This document shows positions 10,327 to 21,110 of a stretch of 60,000 bases of DNA, one piece after another. The DNA is from Cryptomeria japonica (lineage: Eukaryota; Streptophyta; Pinopsida; Cupressales; Cupressaceae), in contig NC_081411.1 in the NCBI RefSeq assembly GCF_030272615.1, positions 834,386,136-834,446,135 of the forward strand, given 5' to 3'. The stretch's first letter is position 1. Each line of letters begins with the position of its first letter. The notes below the pieces were generated by a model. It was not told the origin of the DNA and searched no databases. It saw only the letters and a list, made by a program, of their open reading frames with translations. The translations under genes and the position numbers were made by a program.

Positions 10327-11140
10327 TCTTGAAGCTAAATATAGCCAGTGCAAAAAGAAAAATAAACGGACTCTTACATGTTGCATGCATGTCGGGTGGA
10401 AAGATATATTTAAAGCAGATGTGATAGTAGTAGAGAAAAAATAAATGGAAATCCAATTCTAAGAATGAGGTGAGTTGGCAGCATAAAGTGGCACTGGTGA
10501 AAGAGGGCAATTAAATCTATCAAAGCCGTTACACAATAGTGCAGAATCTGCAGATTAACATGTCAGAAGAGTGGACGCCAAGGAAATAGTCATGGCATTG
10601 CATCTTTAAAAGCAAATAGAATGGAATAAAGAGCATTTCTCTAGAAAATTTCTCTTTGGGATCATTATTTTTTCAGTTTTTTTGCATGTTCTTCTTGACC
10701 AATGTGTGATTCAAAACAATCAATATTCCATGAGAAAAATCCTAACGGATTCATAGCATTTCTCAATCAGGAGGAACATTGAATTTTGGTTGCCACAACA
10801 AGCTACATTGTTATTTTTTCTTGATTTATTATATTATATTTGTAGTAGGATTTCTTTGCTAATAGTTATTGGTATTGGGTTTCTTAACAGATTTAGTGGT
10901 CAAATGCATTGTGTGTGTTTTATAATGGATCCAGTGTGGGACTCTAAAAGATAGTTTGCATGTAGTTTATAGCTGGAATGAATTAGATGAAAAATCTTAT
11001 GGTTTATTTTATAGTTTATTGTGTTATGCTAATGTATCTTATTTTAGATTTCTATTAAATGATTTGTGTGTTTTTCTTTCATACTATTTTTATATATCTT
11101 GAGACTTTTTGTTTCATTTTTATAATTTGCCTGCATGATT
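10327..11140. other. Unannotated stretch
   Basis: No gene or known element recognised. ORFs of up to 76 codons overlap on both strands here, start inside the MITE and have no recognisable motif. Confidence 0.5.
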
Positions 11141-11143
11141 TTC

Positions 11144-11225
11144 CCAAGAGGCGATCTACAATGAGATTGAAGTTGTCCGTAAACAAAAAAATATATTTTT
11201 TTAAAAAATTGACATATTCATGACT
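11144..11225 (+). repeat. Dispersed repeat, subfamily B, unit 4
   Basis: CCAAGAGGCGATCTACAATG, then TTGTCCGTAAACAAAAAAAT and a T-run followed by AAAAAATTGACATATTCATG. It matches unit 3 closely. Confidence 0.6.
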
Positions 11226-11960
11226 GGCAAAACCAGACCTTTTTAGGCGCTACCACCCACGACATAGCAGTTGCAGGCGGTACATATTCAATTCCAACAT
11301 TGTTATTTTGTGCCGCAGTAGGAAAAAGGTAGCAGAGATGCTAGAATGACCAACTTCTTTACCCCCAATATTGTATGATCAAACATTCAATGACTTTGGG
11401 GTTGGACAGTGAAATTATAACAATTTTATAAAACTGTCATGTTTCAGATAATTCAAATTAGTATTAAGTTCTCATTAGTGTGTTTTAGAATATTATAAAT
11501 GAATTTCTTAGTTATATAATATTTATTATTGAGGTTTAATTGATGTTATAGAGTTGTATTTTATTAAGAGATTGTTAGATCTAGGTAATTCATAACACAT
11601 TTTTAGAAGTCATTATTCAATATTTTTTAGGGTAATTTTTTTTATAGATTGTTTAAAATCTTAAGTCATATGAGATGAATCAGAACATTTTAATTTATAA
11701 TCTTTGTTGAGCATATTAATTTATTCCAAAACAAAGTTTTAAAAGATCGTGAAAATTTGGAATCTAAATTAATAAAAATATTGAATATATTTTAATATTA
11801 AAATTTGTTGTCTAATACTATCTTGATGCAAAATGTTAACACAATACACACTTAGTTATTAAAAAACAATGAGAGGCTTCTAAAACTTAAGAATATTCAT
11901 ATGTTTCATGTTAATTGTTCATTTGTGTTCTTTCAATCTTAATTTTAGTTTATATTTTAT
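11226..11960. other. Unannotated AT-rich stretch
   Basis: No gene or repeat boundary recognised. Confidence 0.5.
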
Positions 11961-11962
11961 AA

Positions 11963-12226
11963 TGCCAAGAGGCATCTACAATGACATCAAAATGTTGGTA
12001 AACAAAAATCCATTTTTGAAACAATTTGACATGCAAATGACATAGAAATGCATGAAATATGCCATGTTTCAACTTTTTTAAATATAGGTATATTAGTATG
12101 TTTCATGTTTCTCATCATACTTACCCTCGTTTTGAATCATTATCATGGTATTTATGTAGCCCTTTCCTCCAAATTGATATCTCTCGGCATATCTTACACA
12201 AATTTTTAAAAATATAGATGAAATTC
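11963..12226 (+). repeat. Dispersed repeat, subfamily A, unit 5
   Basis: Begins GCCAAGAGGCATCTACAATG and follows the subfamily A pattern (AACAATTTGACATGCAAATG, ATATCTCTCGGCATATCTTA, TTTTTAAAAATATAG). Its right end coincides with the left breakpoint of the inverted terpene synthase block near 12227. Confidence 0.65.
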
Positions 12227-13004
12227 CGTGCCTCCCATCTAGTAAAGGTACGAGGCCATTCATATACAAGGGCATACTCCACCTACAAAATAACAAGCTA
12301 AAACTAAAAAAAAAAAAAAAATCTTAAAATTCATATTACAGTTTGTCTTTCGCTACATTGCGTCTTGGTGGCTATTTGAAATATATGATAAAATAATTTA
12401 ATATTAAGAAAAAATTATTACCTCTTTCAAAAAACTTCTCTTATATGTATCTCCAAAATTTTCTAATAACTTTTTAAGATATTCAGTACTAAACACTTTA
12501 GCCTCTTCCATAAAGACTTCTCCAAGATACGCCACACTCGAAACTCTTAAAAGATTAAGCATAATTCTCATCACATACTCTTCCTTAATATTATTCCCAT
12601 GCTTATCATTGTTTACTCCACAAAGAATGAACTGTCCATTATTGTCCTTGAAATTCTTCAACATATCTTCTCGGCATCCATAACATAAAAATAATAAAAA
12701 TTAATCTTGTTTCAAATGTTGAAATAAAAGGTCTATTCAAAATGTATTGAGCTATTTGATACACGCACATAAATCATAAGGGTGAAAAAATATTTTTTAA
12801 ATATATTGTTTGATAGCTTCACATATATACCCAGTAGAGATTTTAAAGCATCTAGACTATTATTTATTTGGGTACCTGCAGAGACATGATAACGATTGAG
12901 TCGAAGAAGTCTAAGGCCTAAAGTTGTGGCATTAATATCCATTGTAGAACTTTCACTTCCTAATCCTATCCCTACACTTCCATTCCAAAATATAGCCAGC
13001 ATTT
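12227..13004 (-). pseudogene. Terpene synthase copy 1: two exons in inverted orientation
   Basis: On the minus strand, exon A (about 13004-12876) encodes FWNGSVGIGLGSESSTMDIN and LRLLRLNRYHVSAG, the segment before the class I catalytic domain. It ends at a GT donor (CTGCAG|GTACC). Exon B (12666-12422) encodes LKNFKDNNGQFILCGVNN, then MLNLLRVSSVAYLGEVFMEE and EYLKKLLENFGDTYKRSFLK, followed by GAG|GTAATA. Both exons lack stops and have consensus splice edges. In copy 2 the same two exons (15656-15782, 15969-16214) lie in the expected plus orientation. Homology to copy 2 continues left to about 12227, apart from ~60 bp around 12250-12310 missing from copy 2. The block is therefore an inversion that breaks the gene. 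Confidence 0.85.
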
Positions 13005-15065
13005 TAGAGGATTTTAGAGCTTGCGAAACTGGATTTCAATATTCTACAATTTCAGTACAAGTTGGAGATGAAAAAACTCTCAAGGTAATAAATCAAATAA
13101 ATAAAGAGATACTTCAACAACACCACCACCACTTAACCAACACACTATGGGAAGAACCCCAATGATTAATAGAAACTTAATTATACAAATTTGCAGTCAA
13201 TTTTATTCATTTATATTATATAAGCATTGATATGATGAAAATTGAGGTTATAATATGCAATTGGATCTTGAAAAGTTATCACATAATAAAATTTATCTTG
13301 TTTGAAGTTTATTTCGATTTTTAATCTTTTCCTATAAATGTTAATTTGCATGACAGTTGGTGGGTAGATTCTGGCATCTCCAAGCTACTTGCAATAAGGG
13401 AGCGAACAATTGAATATCTCTTTTGGGCAGTTAGTTCAGCAGATGAACTAGAGCTTTCTAGTAGTAGACTTGCTCTAGCAAAAGCCACAACCATCATCAC
13501 AATCATGGATGACATTTTTGATGACTATGCAACACTTGAGCAACTCAAATGTATTACAGAGGCCATCGCTCAAGGTTGGGATGTTTCTATTATAAAAGAC
13601 ATTCCAAGCAACCTCAAGACATGTATTGAATTTGTTTTCAAAGCAGTTCTTGAATTGACAAGTGATGCTACTGAAAAGCAAGGGTGTGACATGATGCCTT
13701 TTGTTACAAAAGCAGTATGTATACTTCTTCAAGGCCTTTTTAATGTGCTTTATAACATACTATGTAGATTACATAGCAAAGTAATTATCAAACAAAATAT
13801 TAGATTTGGTAACAAAGTGGTGATGATTTAGAGCCATTAGACATAGTTTCTATAAAATTTTACAAATAATTAGATTTTATAGAAATGGAACCTTATGAAA
13901 CTAACAAAAAGAAATCAAGGGTTGAGTAATAAGTACTAGTGGATATTTCCTAACTCTTATGCTTCTGATGATTTTTAATAGAGTCAAGATACTCCTTAAT
14001 TTAGATGACTGATGGATACTAATATGATTAAATAGAGAACCAAAATAAAAAATACTTAAATATTATATTGTTGTATTACACTTGCTAATGTGTTAACCAT
14101 ATAGTATCCCAAAGAAGCAACAACAAACCAACTTATATTTAGCATGTTGTAATATATCTTTTGACACATCATCAAAAGCTATTGAGGTTTATTGTTAAAA
14201 ATAATATATTATTACCAAACAAAACATTTCTTTATTATTTTTGTGCCCGACCTTGTACATAGAATCTAGACAATAATGTGAAAAAAAATAATATTCATTT
14301 TTTAGGCTTCAAGTCCATTTAAGAATTTATTTTGATCATATTTAAAAATTGAACTAATTATATAGATCTTGGAATTAAATTATGAAATAGTTCTAACATG
14401 TATATATTGTATTGTGTTTTAGTGGGCAGATTATGGAGAAGCTTGTTTTGAGCAAGCACGATGGAAAATAAATGGATATTTTCCAACCTTTAATGAGTAA
14501 ATGAAATTTGCTGAATTAAGTGTAGCATTTGGACCAATATTGTTACATACTGCCCTATTAGCATCGCATATTTTATGTGATGATGATATTGAGAAGATAT
14601 ACCTTGATAGATCCAGATTCTACCAACTCATGCGAGTGTGTATGCGGTTAATTGATGATATACATGATTTTGAGGTTTTGATTATTTTCCCCTTTTTCAT
14701 AGACATTAAATATAGATATAAATTTTATGATACATTTTAATATTAACATAATTCTAATGTTAATGTAGGATGAGCGAATCCATGGAAAGACTGCCTTGGC
14801 TATTTCTTGTTATATGGGTGATCATCCTAATTGCTCAGAAGGAGAGGCATTAGATCATATCATCAAACTCAATAATGAATCATTGAAGGAATTGGCAAAG
14901 GAATTTTTGAAACCGGACAATGTTTTGTTTGATTGGGAGAATATATGCGTCAATAGTACTAGAGGAGTACAATTTTTCTATATATTTGGAGATGGCTTTA
15001 CATATTGTCAAAAGGAGATCAAGAATCAAATATTTAAAGTTTTGGTTGATCCAATAGAAGTATAA
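13005..15065 (+). pseudogene. Terpene synthase copy 1: catalytic-domain exons, TPS-d sesquiterpene synthase-like
   Basis: Class I terpene synthases ionise prenyl diphosphates using Mg bound by Asp-rich motifs. Exons by splice signals: 13005-13084 (ILELAKLDFNILQFQYKLEM, |GTAATA); 13357-13714 (WWVDSGISKL, RERTIEYLFW, ITIMDDIFDDYATLEQL, ending PFVTKA|GTATGT); 14423-14674 (WADYGEACFEQARWKINGYF to RLIDDIHDFE); 14769-15065 (DERIHGKTALAISCYMGDHP to a TAA). Both DDIFD and DDIHD are intact. Two DDxxD motifs are known in Abies delta-selinene and gamma-humulene synthases, hence the suggested affinity. One in-frame TAA (14498-14500) replaces a codon that is Tyr in copy 2. The exons before 13005 are inverted, so this is a pseudogene. 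Product cannot be predicted. Confidence 0.88.
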
Positions 15066-15480
15066 AAAAGAAAGCATTTTATTCATCTAAAAATAAAATG
15101 CTTTCTTTACTCTAGAATTCTAGTAAATTTCAAATTTAGATGATACTTCTACTTTTACTCTATTTTAATAATTTCTTTGTTACTACAATTCATCTATGCT
15201 GAGATTGAATTGCAACTTTCTCCTAGATAGAGTTGATATGTTATATGGTTATCATATACATGTTGTATAAGTTTACTATATTAAACAAGTGTTTTATGTA
15301 TCTAAGCTTTGATCAAGTTTGATTATTTAAGAAAATTATTTGATTAGTGTTTGTCATTTTAATTTTTCTTTCACAATGCTATAATATAGTTGAAATATGT
15401 TATACTCTTTATATATTTGGATGCTTAGTAATTTTGTAGTGTGCATGTCTTTTGCAATGTCTAATTTGAAGAGAGATCAC
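15066..15480 (+). other. 3' flank of terpene synthase copy 1
   Basis: No gene. The sequence is homologous to the 3' flank of copy 2, which is split: 18551-18634 on one side of a 20-kb insertion and 38641-38890 on the other. This shows that the tandem duplication unit included at least 350 bp downstream of the stop codon. Confidence 0.75.
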
Positions 15481-15483
15481 ATT

Positions 15484-18400
15484 TCTTGAGATGGTTGACG
15501 CATTGCAATGCCTCAAAATAGAGCAATATTTTCAGGCTGAGATAAAAGCAACTTTTGATTATGTTTATCAGTCTATTAAATTTCTCTTTTCAACAGCTAT
15601 TAGCATTTAGATTGTAATTTGTTACATAGAACTATTGCTTACTTTTCGGCTGCAATGCACCATGGAAACAAGGAATGGAAGTGTTGGGATAAGATTGGGA
15701 TGTGAAAGTTCTACAATGAATTTGAATGCCACAACTTTAGCATCCAGATTTCTTCGATTCAATTATTATCATGTCTCTGCAGGTACTCAAATAAATGATA
15801 GTCGAGATGCTTTTCAATCCTTAATGGGTATATATTTTTAAAATGTTTTTTCACCCTTATGATTTATTGAAGCATCAAATAACTCAATACATTTTGAACA
15901 CACCTTTTATTTCAATATTTGAAACAAGATTATATTTTTGTTATTTTTATGTTATGGATGTTGAGAAGATACATTGAAGAATTTCAAGGACAATAACGGG
16001 CAAGTTCATTCTTTGTGGTGTAAATAATGATAAGGGTGAGAATAATATTAAGGAAGAGCATGTGATGAGAAGTGTGTTCAATCTTTTTAATAGTTTAAGT
16101 GTGGTATATTTTGGAGAAGTTCTTATGGAAGAGGCTAAAATGTTTAGCATTGAATATCTTAAAAAGTTATTAGAAAATTCTGGAGATGCATATAAAAGAA
16201 GTTTTTTAAAAGAGGCAATAATTTTTTTTCTAATATAAATTTTTTTTATTATATATTTCAAATAGTCATGAAATGTAAAGTAGAGAAAGAAAAACTGCAA
16301 TATGAATTTTAAGATTGATTTCATATCTTTACTAGATGGGAGGCATGGAATTTCATAGAAATCTGTGAACTAGATAATAAAAGGTAGAAGTAAAATAGTA
16401 TTGTTGTATTAGGATGCTTTAAATCTTTTATAAATCAGCTATAAGATTTTATTGTTTTATTTAGGTTGAAAGACAAAAGGATTTTAGAGCTCACGATATT
16501 GGATTTTAATATACTACAATTTCTGTATAAGTTGGAGATGAAAAAACTCTCAAGGTAATAATTCAAATAAGCAAAGAGGTACTTCAACAACAATAACACC
16601 ACTTAACCAACACACTATGGGAAGAAGCCCAATGATTAATAGAAACTTAATTATACAGATTTGTAGTCAATTTTATGCTCTAATATTATATAAGCATTTA
16701 TTTGATGAAAATTGCCTGTATAATATGCAATTGGATCTTGACAAGTTGTCATATAATAAAATATATATTATTTGAAATTTATTTTGACTTTTAATATTTT
16801 CCTATAAATCTTAATTTGTATGACAGTTGGTGGGTAGATTCTGGCATCTCCAAGCTAGTTGCAATAAGGGAGCGATCAATTGAATATCTCTTTTGGGAAG
16901 TTAGTCTGGTTGATGAACTGGAGCTTTCTAGTAGTAGAGTTGCTATCACAAAAATCACAACTATTATCACAATCATGGATGACATTTTTTATGACTATGC
17001 AACACTCGAGAAACTCAAATGTATTATAGAGGCCATCGCTCAAGTTTGGGATGTTTCTATTATACAAAACATTCCAAGCAACCTCAAGACGTGTATTGAA
17101 TTTGTTTTCAAAACAGTTCTTGAATTGACAAGTGATGTTATGAAAAAGCAAGGACGTGACATAATGCCTTTTGTTATAAAAGTAGTGTGTATACTTCTAC
17201 AAGGACCTTTTAATGCGCTTTAGAACATACTATGTGGATTATATAGAAAATTAAATATCAAACAAAATATTAGATTTGATAACAAATTAGTGATAATTTA
17301 GAACCATTAGACATGGTTTCTATAAAATTTTACAAATAATTAGATTTTATAGAAATGGAACCTAATGAAACTAACAAAAAAAAATTAAGGGTTGAGTAAT
17401 AAGTAGTGGTTTTCCTAACTCTAATTTTATGACGAATTTTTACAAATTTAAGACACTCCTTAATTTAAATGACTGATGGATACTAATATGATAAAATAGA
17501 GAAACAAAATAAAAAACACTAAATTATATTGCTATGTATTAGACTTGCTAATGTGTTAACCATATATAGTATATCAAAGAAGTAACAACAAACCAAATAA
17601 CATATAGTATGTTGTAATAAATATTTAGGCACATCATTAAAATTTATTGAGGTTTAATTTTAAAAATAATATATTATTACTATGAAAAATAATTTTGTAT
17701 TATTTTTAGGCCCAACCTTGTATATAGATTCTAGACAATAAGGACAAAAATAAGAACAATTTTTATACTTCAAATCCATGCAAAAAATTATTTTGATCAT
17801 ATTTAAAAATAGAACTAGTTATATAGATAATGGAATAAGATTATGAAATAGTTCTAACATGTATATTGTATTATGTTTTAGTGGGTAGACTATGGAGAAG
17901 CTTGTTTTGAGCAATCACGATGAAAAATAAATGGATATTTTCCAGCCTATAATGAGTACATGAAATTTGTTGCATAGAGTGTAGCATTTGGACCAATATT
18001 GATACATACTATCTTATTAGCATGTTGTATTTTATGTGATGGCAATATTGAGAAGATATCAGTCTTGATAGATCCAAATTCTACCAACTCATGTGAGTGT
18101 GTATACGGTTAATTGATGATATACATGATTTTGAGGTTCTTATTCTTTTTCCCCTTTTCATAGACATTAAATATAAATATAAATGTTATGATACATTTAA
18201 ATATTAACATGTTTCTAATGTTAATATAGGATGAGCGACTCCATGGAAAGACTGCCTCGACTATTTCTTGTTATATGGGTGATCATCCTAATTGTTTAGA
18301 AGGAGATACATTAAATCACATTATCAAAATCAATAATGAATCATTGAAGGAATTTACAAGGAAAATTTTAAAATTGAACAATGTTTTTCTTAATTGCGAG

Positions 18401-18550
18401 AAGATATGTGCCAATAGTACTAGAGGAATACAATTTTTGTATATATTTAGAGATGGTTTTACATATTGTCACAAGGAGATCAAGAATCAAATATTTAAAG
18501 TTTTGTTCATCCAATATAAGTATAAAAAAAAAATAATTTTCATCATCTAA
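15484..18550 (+). pseudogene. Terpene synthase copy 2, tandem duplicate, broken
   Basis: Exon pieces in order: about 15488-15580 (EMVDALQCLKIEQYFQAEIK, FDYVYQ); A 15656-15782; B 15969-16214 (one extra base near 16000 shifts the frame, and the donor is GC instead of GT); C 16465-16554; D 16827-17184; E 17882-18135; F 18230-18550. Exon D reads MDDIFYDYATLEKL, so the third Asp of the first DDxxD is Tyr. Exon E has TGA and TAG stops and a 2-base insertion near 18060, but retains DDIHDFE. The C-terminal end is shifted after NQIFKVL. The damage differs from that of copy 1, so the copies decayed independently after duplication. The N-terminal exons are missing. Copy 1's 3' flank leads directly into this copy. 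Confidence 0.87.
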
Positions 18551-18625
18551 AAATAAAATGCTTTCTTTACTCTATAATTCTAGTAAATCACAAACTTAGA
18601 TGATACTTCTAGTTTTATTCTATTG

Positions 18626-18634
18626 TAATAATTT
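18626..18634. repeat. Left target-site duplication of the LINE insertion
   Basis: TAATAATTT here and at 38641-38649. In copy 1 the uninterrupted homologous site reads TAATAATTTCTTTG (about 15168), which supports insertion between these positions. The duplication belongs to the LINE, whose A-rich 3' end lies directly inside it. Confidence 0.75.
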
Positions 18635-18879
18635 TTTAATTTTTATTTCATAACAAATAGGTTTTGAAGGGACCCAAAACCCTTTAACAAAGATCTACAT
18701 CAAAAAGATGTCTTGAATAAAACTATTAGAACTAAAACCCAGAGACAACAAAAGACCAACAAAAAACAAAAAGATAGCAAAGAGACAATAGAAGGAAGAA
18801 GCTAGTACAAAAAATTTAATGCCTTGCAAGCCTTAGTTTATAGCTGAGTCATGTTTAGAGAAATTTTCTTAAGATCCTG

Positions 18880-20279
18880 ATTTTCTTAGCTGGCAGATTT
18901 TTCTTCAAATTAGCTCTAGTTCTTTTACAAGGCCTAATCATTTCCTGCTATTTTTTGTCCCAGGCATCCACATCCATAGTAGAACCTTCTTGATGGAGGG
19001 ATTCAAGATTTCCAACAATGGTGTTTATACTCTCAGCAGAATCCTTCACCACTTCATGGTTGTAGGTCACCAAAGATATTAAATTCTCATTGACTTTCTG
19101 GAACTTGTTCTCCATCTGACTGAGTCTACCCTCAAACTCTTTCTTGACTTTATCCTCTATCTATGAAATTCTACTATCCTAGTCTTTCTTCATCTCATTA
19201 ACTATACCCATTGTTTTCTTCATGGAATCCATAATTGACTTTCTTTGGTGCATCATCCATTGTTTTGTAGCTTGGATATCTTGTTTGTTGTTAATTGCCC
19301 AAACTTTCACATTGATGTCCTTAATTTCATGAAAAGACCATTTACACATCCTAAAATTATACAAAGCAACATTGTAGGTCATGGACAAGACATCATCAGG
19401 TTTCTCCCTTCCCAGATTGAGAAAATAAGAGTTGGCATTGAGATCCTTTGGGAAGGGGGGTCTATCACTTCTAGAAGGGGTCAGAATAGACTTTTCTGGA
19501 ATGGAGTTGTAGGAGGGTAGAGAATTAGAATTTGAAGTAGAAGCAAGGGTAGCTATGCATCGTTTAGCTTTGTGACCAATATTTAGAGAAGACTCTGACC
19601 CAGATTAAAACTTTTCCATATCAGCATTCCACTCTTCCTCATTAGAGGAAAGGCTAACATGAACGTCTTCCTCAGACTCATTAGAACCTTCAGGAACCCT
19701 AGTCGAAGGAGAGGGCGGGGTTTTGATACATATATTCATGGATAAGGAAAAGCAAACACCCATGAAGGATAGGGATTTTTTTGTTTTTTCTATGGTCCTC
19801 AATGCTGGTATTAATGGACACCATTAAAAGAAGCGGAAATAAATCTTCACATTTTGCCTAAAGTAATTAAGCAAAACAAAATGATGCCCATAGGCCCTAG
19901 TGTATCTACCATAATGGATAACATATTTCATCAAAGCAACAAGAATAGAGTGCCATATAGATTTTATGTTACCCTTGTCATAAATGCTTTTATCCACTTT
20001 GGCCATCTTTTCTCTCTCCTTTTCATTTCTAGGAGATCTTTTGACAGTGACAACAAACATTTTCCTATCTTTGTAGAATTACATGCCTTCCATTGACAGT
20101 CTAGTAACATTAGTGATTAGCTTCTCATCAATTTCCACCTTTCTCATCTCAATTTGGATTTTCACATCCTTCAAACTCTTGGTGAATTTATTTGTGATCA
20201 ATAAAAGGGGTAAGAGCACCACGATCCAAAATATGACATATTGTTCAATTCTTCCTGAGCTCTTCACAATTTAAGGGTT
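18880..20279 (-). pseudogene. Degraded coding sequence downstream of LINE RNase H, unrecognised
   Basis: On the minus strand, coding-like pieces read LITNVTRLSMEGM, RSPRNEKEREKMAKVDKSIY, GNIKSIWHSILVALMKYVIH, YGHHFVLLNYFRQN, RSDRPPFPKDLNANSYFLNL, then a coiled-coil-like tract (RKSIMDSMKKTMGIVNEMKK, FEGRLSQMENKFQKVNENL). Stops and indels separate them. Across the Gypsy insertion the sequence continues at 36700-36790 with CAPMPLLTPWGERKRVEPLN. I do not recognise the protein. It lies between the RNase H end and the LINE 3' tail, so it may be a LINE 3' coding extension or a transduced host sequence. Confidence 0.45.
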
Positions 20280-20284
20280 CAACC

Positions 20285-21090
20285 TGTAGACACCTAAAAT
20301 TGTCATGTTTAATTAAATAAATATTTTATTTATTTAATTATCTAAGCTTAATTCTTCTATTAATTAAATAAATCTTTATTTATTTAATTCATTCATTTAT
20401 CCTCTTCTAGCCTTATTTCTCATTTAAATAAATACATTTATTTATTTAAATTATCCTTTTCCTAAATTAAATAAATATTTTATTTATTTAATTGATCCCA
20501 CTTCTTCTATTAATTAAATAAATCTTTATTTATTTAATTAATTCATTAACCTTTTCTACACATGACACATGTCATTCATCTCTTAATTCCTACACTACCT
20601 ACCCCTTTCATTATTTTATTATTTCTTTTACCTACCCTCTAATCATAGCCGACCTCCTTTTACACCTCTCAATCTTATCCCTCCATTTCATATAGTGTCT
20701 TCTATATAAGGAGATGCTTCCTTCATTATCAAACCCTAATCATTCATCCTAATCAAGCATTCTAATGACCTAATCGACAATTTGGAGGACTCGACAACAC
20801 TTACGATCCTACTTGCAACCACATTCCGTTCTTTGTTGAGCTCTTGTGCACATAAAATCTGAGAGCAAAAATATATCAAACAAGATCAATGGAGATAGGA
20901 AGAATGGAGATCAAAACCCTATTGGGCATGTGATGGTATAATCTTTGTGATTTCATGTGATTTGCATTGTCTTAGGTAATCTTCATATGTTATGGTGGAT
21001 CTTTGTTGATTGTTAGGCTAGGGTTTTGGTGGTTGAATTCATTTAGCCTTTCAATATTGTTATTATTGTTATCCATTTTCACCATATACA
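20285..21090 (+). repeat. Gypsy 5' LTR (806 bp) with TATA box
   Basis: Starts TGTAGACACCTAAAATTGTC and ends CACCATATACA. The first 260 bp hold five AT-only palindrome-like blocks such as TTAAATAAATATTTTATTTA. A TATA box, TATATAAG, lies at 20703-20710, so R would begin about 30 bases later. It matches the 3' LTR along its full length with 7 substitutions and no indel. Confidence 0.93.
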
Positions 21091-21092
21091 TT

Positions 21093-21110
21093 TTGGCACG
21101 CCCGGTGGGA
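21093..21110 (+). promoter_or_regulatory. Primer-binding site of the Gypsy element
   Basis: TGGCACGCCCGGTGGGAC begins two bases after the 5' LTR. Starting with TGG (complement of a tRNA CCA end) and lying next to the LTR are the expected features. I do not assign the tRNA. Confidence 0.6.
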
